Shown in pieces: positions 54,657-60,835 of a DNA stretch of 61,309 nt; position 1 is the stretch's first letter, and each line of letters starts with the position of its first letter. Where the stretch lies: IMG/VR virus record IMGVR_UViG_3300034018_000646, positions 1-61,309 of that record; one strand, written 5' to 3'. The notes under the pieces were generated by a model that had not been told where the DNA came from, did not search any database, and was given only the letters and a program-made list of their open reading frames with translations. Position numbers and translations under genes: made by a program. The DNA comes from a virus.

Positions 54657-54892
54657 CACGGCGTCTCCTTGCCGTCGAGCCATGCGCGGATGTGCTCGAC
54701 GAGGGCTGCCATGTCGGCGTCGCGCTTCGGCACGGTGGGCTCGCCGAACACGAGCGACACGGGGGTGGTGTCCGCGCGCCAGGCGTCAAACCCCTCGCCC
54801 TTCACGAGGGTGAGGCGGTCGCTGTCCGGAATGACGGCCAGCGCCGTGCGTATGCCTTCGGGCGTCATGCTGATGAACGTAGTATCTATCAT
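54656..54892 (-). CDS. Small hypothetical protein, first gene of the minus operon
   Basis: A 78-residue alpha/beta protein (FISMTPEGIRTALAVIPDSD, MAALVEHIRAWLDGKETP). AAGGAG before the ATG. It heads the minus-strand transcription unit next to the divergent region 54893-55246. Confidence 0.65.
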   Translation of the reverse strand: MIDTTFISMTPEGIRTALAVIPDSDRLTLVKGEGFDAWRADTTPVSLVFGEPTVPKRDADMAALVEHIRAWLDGKETP

Positions 54893-55246
54893 GTTGTCTC
54901 CTTGTTAGCCCTTTGAGGGTGGGCTGTTGCAAAAATTATCTCTGGCCATGCCAGCACCAGACCGCTGTTCCCAGGTGGGGTATAGGGGTCCGGGCCAAAG
55001 GCCCTACACGCCAGAGGATCCTAGGCCAGCCGGCCCATGGCGTCAAGCCTTAGTCGCCGCGGCATAGTGTCGCACGTGCGGCGCCGGGCGCCCGCCTTGC
55101 GTGCATTTATAAAGAGTAGCTTCCCCTTAGCTAGGTGCGACAATCCGCCGCATAGGTGCGGCGCAACTAATCGCTTGCGTCGGCGGCTAGGATATGAGCC
55201 TATGGCGTAGGGCCGACGTGGCCTAGATAGACGGGAGCATGACGCC
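54893..55246. other. Divergent intergenic region
   Basis: No gene seen. It separates the minus late/accessory operon from the plus operon at 55247 and should hold promoters for both. Visible elements: AGCCC/GGGCT hairpin beside the 54892 start, GATAAT on the minus strand near 54934-54939 without a good -35, an AT-rich patch (TTTATAAAGAG at about 55108), a GGCCAGCCGGCC dyad near 55025, and one copy of a 24-bp repeat at 55203-55226. Confidence 0.6.
55203..55226 (+). repeat. 24-bp direct repeat in leader, copy 1
   Basis: Identical to 55836-55859; the core is GCGTAGGGCCGACGTGGCC, with GGCC half-sites. It ends 20 bp before the ATG at 55247. Position just upstream of the ribosome site suggests an RNA leader or operator element. 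Confidence 0.75.
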
Positions 55247-55537
55247 ATGACCTACACCGAAACAGAACAAGCCCTGGCCAAAGCGTTTGATGTCCAATTG
55301 CGCCTCGACATTGGCGCTTTCAATTATGCCGAGGTCCGGCGCCGGAATTTGCGACCTGACTACGCTTGCGCTTGCGCCTCGCACGATTTCTGCGATGCGA
55401 ACATGACAATGCTTGACGCCTATCAGCGCGTCACGGGCAGGGAGTTTCCTGAGTGTGACGAGCAAGCGGAGTCGGATATGGACACTTGGAATCGCGCTTG
55501 GCAAGCGTGGCGGGAAATGACCGGAGGGCGCGCATAA
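55247..55537 (+). CDS. Hypothetical early protein
   Basis: A 96-residue protein: ETEQALAKAFDVQLRLDIGA, ACACASHDFCDANMTMLDAY (three cysteines), WNRAWQAWREMTGG. No known domain. First gene of the small plus operon. GGGAG precedes the ATG; the stop overlaps the next ATG (TAATG). Confidence 0.65.
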   Translation: MTYTETEQALAKAFDVQLRLDIGAFNYAEVRRRNLRPDYACACASHDFCDANMTMLDAYQRVTGREFPECDEQAESDMDTWNRAWQAWREMTGGRA

Positions 55538-55773
55538 TGTATCGCACGGGACAAGAGATAGAGTATGCCAATGGGCTTCAGGCAACTGTGGTTGCGGTCC
55601 CGTCTGAGGGGACGCAATGCGCGGATGGCGCGTTCGTTATTCGTCGCGCCGAAGGCTTCGCACTGTGTTGGCTAGATATGGAATGCGAGGAAGCGGAGGC
55701 TTGGTCATTCGTTGACGAGGCGGCACCATGGCGCCCGACGCTAGAAGAGGCTCTTGCCACGCCCTACGCCTAG
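55537..55773 (+). CDS. Hypothetical early protein
   Basis: A 78-residue protein: MYRTGQEIEYANGLQATVVA, FVIRRAEGFALCWLDMECEE. The first half looks like a small SH3/KOW-like beta barrel (G-Q-x-I-x-Y-x-N-G...), as in the gene at 58385. GGAGG precedes the ATG. Function unknown. Confidence 0.65.
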   Translation: MYRTGQEIEYANGLQATVVAVPSEGTQCADGAFVIRRAEGFALCWLDMECEEAEAWSFVDEAAPWRPTLEEALATPYA

Positions 55774-55835
55774 CAGCGCCGCACATAGCGGGCAGACCGC
55801 CTATCGGGACCGGCGCCACGCGCGTGCGGTCCCTT

Positions 55836-55859
55836 TGGCGTAGGGCCGACGTGGCCTAG
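55836..55859 (+). repeat. 24-bp direct repeat in leader, copy 2
   Basis: Identical to 55203-55226 and placed equivalently, 18 bp before the ATG at 55878, followed by a GGAGAC ribosome site. Confidence 0.75.
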
Positions 55860-55877
55860 CTACATTGGAGACAGAGC

Positions 55878-56327
55878 ATGTTCGACACAATCACCTTGCT
55901 AGACTACGGGCGCCCGCTTGCGGACCGCAAAACGGCGCGGCGCTATGTTGGACCCTACAGGTGGCGCCCGTCAGCGCCGGGCAAGGGCCGCGGCTTCTAT
56001 AGCGGCGCGCACGCCCTGACGATGGATCCTCGCGGCTCTTCCCTTGCCCTGCGACTCGAAGACGCGAACGACCACATACAGGACCGGCGCCGCTATGTGT
56101 CTGGCTACTATGCCGACGACTACCAAGACACGACGTTAGAGCCGATTATCGCGCGGCTTCCATCTGGCCGCGGCTTCCTCGCGGGATGGACCATGGGGGC
56201 GAACATGTGCGGGACATTGGAGCCGGAGGTCTATCCCGACGCGGAAAGCGCCGCCAGCGCCGCGCATTGTGCGGCGGAGTATGCCGCCGAGAGGGAGCGG
56301 GACTACCGGGCCGGCGACGAAGACTAG
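55878..56327 (+). CDS. Hypothetical early protein
   Basis: A 149-residue protein: ITLLDYGRPLADRKTARRYV, PYRWRPSAPGKGRGFYSGAH, then EPIIARLPSGRGFLAGWTMG and an Ala/Glu-rich helical tail. No known family recognised. It has its own repeat-containing leader and is followed by a strong terminator. Confidence 0.65.
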   Translation: MFDTITLLDYGRPLADRKTARRYVGPYRWRPSAPGKGRGFYSGAHALTMDPRGSSLALRLEDANDHIQDRRRYVSGYYADDYQDTTLEPIIARLPSGRGFLAGWTMGANMCGTLEPEVYPDAESAASAAHCAAEYAAERERDYRAGDED

Positions 56328-56359
56328 GGCCTAGCCTGGCCTAGCAGGTCGCGCCAAGG

Positions 56360-56390
56360 GGCGCCCGGCTTAACCGCCGGGCGCCTTTTT
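56360..56390 (+). terminator. Rho-independent terminator (overlaps the 3' end of the TerS gene)
   Basis: GGCGCCCGGC and GCCGGGCGCC pair perfectly (10 bp) around TTAACC and are followed by TTTTT on the plus strand. It ends the 55247-56327 operon. The last TerS codons and stop on the minus strand are embedded in it. Confidence 0.88.
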
Positions 56391-56867
56391 CATGGCGTCT
56401 AGGATCCCGTCGACAAGGGCCGATTTGGCGTTGACGTCGACCTGGACGGCGCCGGATCCGTCGGCGCCAGTATGCCTTAGCGCAATGCCCTCGCCATAGA
56501 CCTTCGGACGCACCTTGCCGGCATACCACTTGCGAGAATCGATTTGGAGGCGGGCAAGCTGCGGATCCGTGGCGCGATCGGCAATGTCGATAATCTCATC
56601 CGCCAACACGTCGGCCTGTTCCTGGCGAGCGCGCAGGTATTGTTCGCGGAATCGGCGGAGAGCGGTATGTGCATCGCTCAGCCCCTTCCCGCTTTCATCC
56701 GCCGGGACGTCCCCCTCAGCTACCCACCTTAGCACAACGCCAACGGTCGGCATTTCAGGATCCCGGCAAATCGCCCTTAGCGACTCGCCATTAACCAGCC
56801 GCTCACAAATCGCGTCGCCAACTTCCACCCGAAACGAGTGCGGGCGCCCAACGCCGTTGACTGCCAT
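56370..56867 (-). CDS. Terminase small subunit
   Basis: A 165-residue protein of the phage TerS type: an N-terminal helix-turn-helix (ICERLVNGESLRAICRDPEM, PTVGVVLRWV), then the oligomerisation helices (YLRARQEQADVLADEIIDIA, RATDPQLARLQIDSRKWYAG) and the KVYGE segment. It binds phage DNA to start packaging. It lies over 6 kb from TerL and is transcribed as a single gene from its own promoter, an unusual arrangement. Confidence 0.85.
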   Translation of the reverse strand: MAVNGVGRPHSFRVEVGDAICERLVNGESLRAICRDPEMPTVGVVLRWVAEGDVPADESGKGLSDAHTALRRFREQYLRARQEQADVLADEIIDIADRATDPQLARLQIDSRKWYAGKVRPKVYGEGIALRHTGADGSGAVQVDVNAKSALVDGILDAMKKAPGG

Positions 56868-56898
56868 GCGTCAAATCCCTTTCGGATTACAGCCGAGT

Positions 56899-56927
56899 GT
56901 TATACCCGCCGACCGGCCTGGCGTCAA
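56899..56927 (-). promoter_or_regulatory. Sigma-70 promoter for the TerS gene
   Basis: On the minus strand: TTGACG (56927-56922), 17-nt spacer, TATAAC (56904-56899). Five of six matches in each hexamer. The start codon is at 56867, giving a short leader that can fold AATCC/GGATT around GAAA. Confidence 0.75.
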
Positions 56928-57077
56928 TGCGCGGGCGCCTATATGTGCGAAGGGCGCCGCGACCTGCTATCCGATAGAAGGCTAACCGGACCTAACAGCC
57001 TCCGACTAACCGCCATCCTGGCCACCGTCTCAGCGCCTACTAACAGACAGTTAAAGGCTTTGCAGCGTGCAACGCAG

Positions 57078-57226
57078 CGTGCAACGCGACGCAGCGCCAA
57101 ATGCATCACGCATCACGGAGGGGCCTATACTACGTATAGGGCCCCCCTCGTGTTGCATGTGGTGCTGCATTTCAGGGGCGCTGCAACACATGCAACACGA
57201 TGCATCATGATGCGTCGCGTTGCACG
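57078..57226. repeat. Inverted repeats with TGCAAC/GTTGCA motifs
   Basis: CGTGCAACGCGACGCA (57078-57093) is exactly the reverse complement of 57211-57226. Inside and beside it are more copies of TGCAAC or GTTGCA, GCATCACGCATCAC and GATGCATCATGATGC, plus an 11-bp hairpin (57120-57130 with 57134-57145). This symmetry is unlike coding DNA. Confidence 0.8.
57117..57149 (+). repeat. Hairpin in the control region
   Basis: GGGGCCTATAC and GTATAGGGCCCC pair with a single bulge around TAC. No T-tract follows on either strand, so it is more likely an operator or origin structure than a terminator. Confidence 0.65.
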
Positions 57227-57276
57227 TTGCGAAGGATAACAATCCGCTTTAACTCGTAAAAGGTGCAATTGAACGC

Positions 57277-57305
57277 TTGACCACTTTTTAGCCTTCCCTT
57301 ATATA
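57277..57305 (+). promoter_or_regulatory. Strong early sigma-70 promoter
   Basis: TTGACC (57277-57282), 17-nt spacer, TATATA (57300-57305): near consensus in both hexamers and spacing. It should fire on entry with host RNA polymerase and drive the plus early operon from 57366. Confidence 0.82.
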
Positions 57306-57313
57306 TCGATTCA

Positions 57314-57350
57314 GACGGGGAGCGCGGGCCAATAGCGGCCCGCCCCCGTC
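57314..57350 (+). promoter_or_regulatory. 5'-terminal stem-loop of the early transcript
   Basis: GACGGGG (57314-57320) pairs with CCCCGTC (57344-57350), and GCGGGCC with GGCCCGC inside, around AATAGC. Starting within about 2 nt of the expected transcription start, it would shield the 5' end from decay. Confidence 0.7.
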
Positions 57351-57365
57351 CTGGAGACCGGCAAC

Positions 57366-57698
57366 ATGCCCCTCATTATCGAAATCTGCCCCCGCGAGCC
57401 GCGCGCCAGCTTCTGCGACGTGCCGGAGGATATCGCCCCCGACGTTCTCGATTGCACGCGCTCCGGCGACTGTGAGCCCGCTTGCGAGTATGTCCGGCGC
57501 CACCTGCGCCCCGAGTTTCGCATTGTCGCGCGCAACGCCGCCGGCGAGTATGAGAACCGCCTAGCAACGGATGACGAGATTACCGAGACGGCGCGCGCTA
57601 TCTATTTCGAGACAGAGTTTCGCGACGTCGAACACGCCGAAATGTACCTGATTTGGGATGCCGCAAACGGCTATGCCCAAGAGCGCGACGCCGACTGA
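57366..57698 (+). CDS. Hypothetical early protein
   Basis: A 110-residue acidic protein: PLIIEICPREPRASFCDVPE, ITETARAIYFETEFRDVEHA. First gene behind the strong early promoter. Its 13 Glu and 12 Asp residues and small size fit an inhibitor or DNA-mimic type, but no family is recognised. GGAG lies before the ATG (57353-57365). Confidence 0.65.
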   Translation: MPLIIEICPREPRASFCDVPEDIAPDVLDCTRSGDCEPACEYVRRHLRPEFRIVARNAAGEYENRLATDDEITETARAIYFETEFRDVEHAEMYLIWDAANGYAQERDAD

Positions 57699-57726
57699 CC
57701 CCCAACCCCTCACAGGAGAAACCCCT

Positions 57727-57951
57727 ATGCCCGCATATCAAGGCCACCGTAGCTGGAACGCTTGGAACGTGTCGCTCTGGCTCAACAATGACGAAGGCTT
57801 GTATCAGTGGGCGCGCGACCTCGCCCGCGAGCACGGCGCCCAACGCGGCGCCGCCCGCCTCGCAATCGCCCTTGCCGGCGAGCGGACCCCCGACGGCGCC
57901 CGCTACAACCTGACCTGCATTCGCGAGGCTATGCGCGGGATCCTCGACTAA
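57727..57951 (+). CDS. DUF7249-like small protein
   Basis: A 74-residue protein: MPAYQGHRSWNAWNVSLWLN, NDEGLYQWARDLAREHG. The WNVxLWxxNDEGLY core recurs in many phages and plasmids, generally of unknown function. The ATG follows the leader ACAGGAGAAACCCCT. Confidence 0.7.
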   Translation: MPAYQGHRSWNAWNVSLWLNNDEGLYQWARDLAREHGAQRGAARLAIALAGERTPDGARYNLTCIREAMRGILD

Positions 57952-58062
57952 CCCCGCCCCCATCGCGGACAACCCGCCCGAAAGCCTCCGGCGCCTAGCG
58001 TGCGGAGGCCGCCGGCGTGAAGGCTGGCCACCCTGGCCCGCCTAGCTACAGGAAATTGACCA

Positions 58063-58314
58063 ATGATTGCATCGCACCAGCACACGCCGGGGCCTTGGCG
58101 AATCCAGACTACGATCTACAGCAAGCAACCCCTGATCGTTAACGAGCATGGCGCGTTCGTTGCGGATACAGACGCGCACAACGCTTACCTGATCGCCGCC
58201 GCGCCGGACATGCTGGCGGCCCTGGAGCGAATCGAGCAACAGCTCGATTACGGGCAAACCGCCGCCGCGCTCGCTATCGCACGCGCCGCCATCGCCAAGG
58301 CGACCGGCGATTGA
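58063..58314 (+). CDS. Small TPGPW...AAPDML family protein
   Basis: An 83-residue protein: HQHTPGPWRIQTTIYSKQPL, then ADTDAHNAYLIAAAPDMLAA and a helical tail. This signature is common in phage accessory proteins of unknown function. The gene at 59278 is a longer relative with HTPGPWVATRND and ARLIAEAPSTLAAL. The leader has a GGCTGGCC...GGCCC hairpin; AGGAAAT is its weak ribosome site. Confidence 0.7.
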   Translation: MIASHQHTPGPWRIQTTIYSKQPLIVNEHGAFVADTDAHNAYLIAAAPDMLAALERIEQQLDYGQTAAALAIARAAIAKATGD

Positions 58315-58349
58315 CACCCGCCACCATACAAGTTACCGCTTTAACCCTA

Positions 58350-58364
58350 GGGCCAGCCTGGCCC
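58350..58364 (+). repeat. GGGCCAGCCTGGCCC hairpin in leader, copy 1
   Basis: A perfect 7-bp inverted repeat around a single C, 20 nt before the ATG at 58385, followed by CAGGAGAAACC. The identical element occurs at 59729-59743. Confidence 0.75.
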
Positions 58365-58384
58365 GCGCTACAGGAGAAACCCTC

Positions 58385-58579
58385 ATGTCTGACTTCAAGC
58401 CCGGCGACCGCGTGACCTACGAAGATTACGGCATTACGCGCCGCGCCACCGTCACCGGAATCGGCCCGAATAGCGGGCGCGTCGTCTATCTTCGCCAACT
58501 GGACGGCCCCCTTGCCGGCGGCAAGGCTTGGAAGCACGCCGAAAGCCTCACGAAAGAGGCGGCTCCCGTCAACGTCTGA
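58385..58579 (+). CDS. Small SH3/KOW-like protein
   Basis: A 64-residue protein: FKPGDRVTYEDYGITRRATV, TGIGPNSGRVVYLRQL. GDRVxYxDxGxxRxATVxG is typical of small SH3/KOW-like barrels found in phage. Function unknown. It is led by the hairpin at 58350-58364 and a strong AGGAG. Confidence 0.7.
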   Translation: MSDFKPGDRVTYEDYGITRRATVTGIGPNSGRVVYLRQLDGPLAGGKAWKHAESLTKEAAPVNV

Positions 58580-58587
58580 CAACCCCC

Positions 58588-58616
58588 GGCCCGGCGGCGC
58601 GAGGTCGCCGGGCCAC
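58588..58616 (+). promoter_or_regulatory. Leader hairpin before the 58638 gene
   Basis: GGCCCGGCG and CGCCGGGCC pair around GCGCGAGGT, followed by TCACAGGAGAAACCCTC and the ATG. No T-tract, so not a classical terminator. It has the same arrangement as the other leaders. Confidence 0.6.
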
Positions 58617-58637
58617 CCCCTCACAGGAGAAACCCTC

Positions 58638-59027
58638 ATGACCGCCACCCCTGACAACCACGGGCGCGACGCCGCAACCGCCTGGCTTGAGACCATCCGC
58701 GAACTTGTCGCCAACGATCGCGCCGCCGTCGAAGACGACGATATCGACGCCGCCGCACAGGCCATTTACGAAGCGCCCCTCTCGGTCGAAGTCCGCTCAA
58801 GCTGGCATGATCCCGTTCGGGTTGCCGTGTCGGTTGAATATCAGATCCTCCTGTCATTCGGCGGCCCCTCTGTCCGCATCACAGGCGACCTGGACGGCGA
58901 CGCCCAGCCCGACACCGCCCGGCTTGAGTATCAGGATTGGGGCACGCCCTGGACCCCGTATGCGCTCACCGATGAGGAGCGGGAAGACGTCCTTACCTTC
59001 GCGCAACAGTTTTACTACGGGGAGTGA
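58638..59027 (+). CDS. Hypothetical early protein
   Basis: A 129-residue, strongly acidic protein (pattern ETIRELVANDRAAVEDDDID, then SVEVRSSWHDPVRVAVSVEY and ITGDLDGDAQPDTARLEYQD). The beta-rich second half, ending DWGTPWTPYALTDEEREDVL, resembles a type common in phage accessory regions. Start fixed by the AGGAG leader. Unknown function. Confidence 0.65.
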   Translation: MTATPDNHGRDAATAWLETIRELVANDRAAVEDDDIDAAAQAIYEAPLSVEVRSSWHDPVRVAVSVEYQILLSFGGPSVRITGDLDGDAQPDTARLEYQDWGTPWTPYALTDEEREDVLTFAQQFYYGE

Positions 59028-59032
59028 CCGCT

Positions 59033-59272
59033 ATGACCTACGGCTACAACGTCACCGTATGCCGCGACCGGCCCGCTAGCCAATGGGGCGCCGGCACGTA
59101 TCGAGCGCGCCACGTTTCCGGCCCGTCGGCAATCTGCCCGGCGGAGGAGGGGCACGCCGGCGCCGTGCGCGCCTTGGCCCGTCGCATGGGCTACCAGAAC
59201 CCGCGGATTCAAGATTGGGGATTCTCCCCCTCCGGCAAGACCGCCCGCTTTGACCTGATCGAAAGGACCTGA
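59033..59272 (+). CDS. Small hypothetical early protein
   Basis: A 79-residue protein: YGYNVTVCRDRPASQWGAGT, PAEEGHAGAVRALARRMGYQ. No domain recognised. GGGGAG precedes the ATG at 59033; an in-frame GTG at 59024 overlaps the upstream stop and is an alternative. Confidence 0.62.
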   Translation: MTYGYNVTVCRDRPASQWGAGTYRARHVSGPSAICPAEEGHAGAVRALARRMGYQNPRIQDWGFSPSGKTARFDLIERT

Positions 59273-59277
59273 TCGCC

Positions 59278-59652
59278 ATGCCTTACGGTTACGGCCACTT
59301 CGCGGACGTGGATTTGTGCAACGCTGCCGAGGCAGACACCCCCGGCCCGCACAGGTTGACACTCGCCACACGACACACGCCCGGCCCTTGGGTTGCAACC
59401 CGCAACGATGCGCCGTGGCTCGGCTTCATGATCGGAGCGCCCGTCAGCGAGACGCTCCCGGCACATGCGCCCCGCCATATCGGCAACGTCTATGCGGAAG
59501 CTGACGCCCGCCTGATCGCAGAGGCCCCGAGCACGCTCGCTGCCCTGAAGCATCTTCTTGACACTATGGAGCCGCCGCGCTCGCGCAAGGCGTCCGAGGC
59601 ATGGGACGCCGCCCACGCCGCCGTCAGGCGAGCCCGCACAGCTACCGATTGA
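59278..59652 (+). CDS. TPGPW family protein, longer paralogue
   Basis: A 124-residue protein: residues 31-92 (TRHTPGPWVATRNDAPW to ARLIAEAPSTLAAL) match the layout of the 58063 gene, preceded by an extra N-terminal 30 residues and followed by a helical tail. The two are probably old duplicates. Function unknown. Confidence 0.68.
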   Translation: MPYGYGHFADVDLCNAAEADTPGPHRLTLATRHTPGPWVATRNDAPWLGFMIGAPVSETLPAHAPRHIGNVYAEADARLIAEAPSTLAALKHLLDTMEPPRSRKASEAWDAAHAAVRRARTATD

Positions 59653-59728
59653 CAGCCGCCACAAGTTCAGCCTTTACTTGCCACAGCAGGCCCGCGCGCT
59701 CCGGCGTAGCGGGCCGGAGGCAGTAGGA

Positions 59729-59743
59729 GGGCCAGCCTGGCCC
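59729..59743 (+). repeat. GGGCCAGCCTGGCCC hairpin in leader, copy 2
   Basis: Same 15 bp as at 58350-58364, followed by GCTCACAGGAGACACC and the ATG at 59765. Confidence 0.75.
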
Positions 59744-59764
59744 GCTCACAGGAGACACCGCATT

Positions 59765-60103
59765 ATGCTTTACGTAGTCGTTGACCGATCCGGCGAGCCC
59801 ATCGCCGAGGGCTTGACCGAGGCCGAGGCCGCCCACGAGATCCTGACGCACGACAGTGCGCAGTATGAGATTCGCAAACACCCTGTCAACGCGGGTTGGT
59901 CTCTTTGGGGCAAGTCGCTAAACGGCGCCTTCAGCCTTTGGCTGGTTGCGTCGTGGGAGGCCGAACAAGACGCCGCCGAGGTCGAAATCTTGGCCGAGGT
60001 TGTCCGTATCGCTGACACCTCGTTAGGCTGGACCGCCGAGGCCATCCCACAAGCTGATTGGGATGAGATGCAGGCCCGGCTTGCTGCGGAGGGTGTAGAG
60101 TGA
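59765..60103 (+). CDS. Hypothetical early protein (paralogue A)
   Basis: A 112-residue protein: MLYVVVDRSGEPIAEGLTEA, then EAAHEILTHDSAQYEIRKHP and a Trp/acidic second half. EAAxxILTHxxxxYEI is shared with the next gene, so the pair arose by tandem duplication. Preceded by the leader hairpin at 59729. GTGA overlap with the paralogue. Confidence 0.65.
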   Translation: MLYVVVDRSGEPIAEGLTEAEAAHEILTHDSAQYEIRKHPVNAGWSLWGKSLNGAFSLWLVASWEAEQDAAEVEILAEVVRIADTSLGWTAEAIPQADWDEMQARLAAEGVE

Positions 60104-60477
60104 CCCGCGCCGAGACCTTCACCGTCCTGCACGGCGACACCGTGCTTGCTTCCGGCCTGTCCGAGCGGGACGCCGCCCGCCTGATCCTGACGCATGGTGG
60201 CCGGCGGTATGAGATAAAAAGCTATCGGGATCCGCGCGTCCGTGAACGGCTTTACGTCCTGCGCGTCGGCCAGCCCGGCGGCAGCGGCGCACTATCGTCC
60301 CTGATCCCGCTCGCCTCGCCGCCCGGGGAGGTGACCGCCGCCCCGCACGCCTTCGCACACAACCGTGCCGACGGCGAGGCGGCTATCTTCAGCAAGGTCG
60401 TGAACAACAGCTTCCAGTGGCTCGGATACGCCGAGGCCGCCCCCGATGAAGTCATGGCGCAGGAGAACGACCGATGA
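60100..60477 (+). CDS. Hypothetical early protein (paralogue B)
   Basis: A 125-residue protein starting with GTG in a GTGA overlap. TFTVLHGDTVLASGLSERDA, ARLILTHGGRRYEIKSYRDP aligns with paralogue A; the second half (AFAHNRADGEAAIFSKVVNN) is different. Function unknown. Confidence 0.65.
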   Translation: MTRAETFTVLHGDTVLASGLSERDAARLILTHGGRRYEIKSYRDPRVRERLYVLRVGQPGGSGALSSLIPLASPPGEVTAAPHAFAHNRADGEAAIFSKVVNNSFQWLGYAEAAPDEVMAQENDR

Positions 60478-60731
60478 CCGAGTATCACGCGACCGTAGCC
60501 GACTGGCCCCCTCCTCCGGACCTAAGCGCCGTTATCGCCGAGGTTGATGGGCAGTGGATCCAAGTCCGCCGCGTGACCGACTGGCGCGGGCGACCGTCCG
60601 ATAAGTGGGAAGATTGGGATCCCGCCGTCCTCCCGTCTCACGGCTGCGGATGTTGCTCCGAAACCAACCCCGAACCTACTCGCTGGTTCCCCATCCCGAC
60701 CTTGGCCACCGACAAGGAGAACGCCCAATGA
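60474..60731 (+). CDS. Small hypothetical protein with a CGCC motif
   Basis: An 85-residue protein: ADWPPPPDLSAVIAEVDGQW, PSDKWEDWDPAVLPSHGCGC. HGCGCC could bind a metal. It overlaps both neighbours (ATGA). No family recognised. Confidence 0.62.
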   Translation: MTEYHATVADWPPPPDLSAVIAEVDGQWIQVRRVTDWRGRPSDKWEDWDPAVLPSHGCGCCSETNPEPTRWFPIPTLATDKENAQ

Positions 60732-60835
60732 CCCGCCTCATCCGCCTCGCCGCAGAGGCCATCCTAACCGCCGCCGCGTTCACCGCGCTGGCATGGCTGC
60801 TGATTGCCCTAGCCGCTATCGGAGGTGCGCTGTGA
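60728..60835 (+). CDS. Tiny membrane peptide
   Basis: A 35-residue peptide (MTRLIRLAAEAILTAAAFTA plus LAWLLIALAAIGGAL), nearly all one transmembrane helix with two N-terminal Arg. It overlaps the upstream gene by ATGA and the pentapeptide gene by GTGA, so it is well embedded in the operon. Confidence 0.6.
   Translation: MTRLIRLAAEAILTAAAFTALAWLLIALAAIGGAL

Larger units (their letters stand above)
56868..57365. other. Divergent control region (origin candidate)
   Basis: About 500 bp without a gene. It contains the minus-strand TerS promoter (56899-56927), a 150-bp inverted-repeat zone with GTTGCA/TGCAAC motifs (57060-57230), a near-perfect hairpin (57120-57145), an AT-rich stretch (57236-57312), and the plus-strand early promoter (57277-57305) with a stem-loop at the transcript's 5' end. 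Confidence 0.75.

Noticed and set aside
57060-57240. CRISPR-like array because of repeated short motifs
   Set aside because: Repeats are short, irregularly spaced and in both orientations, with no unique spacers of constant length.
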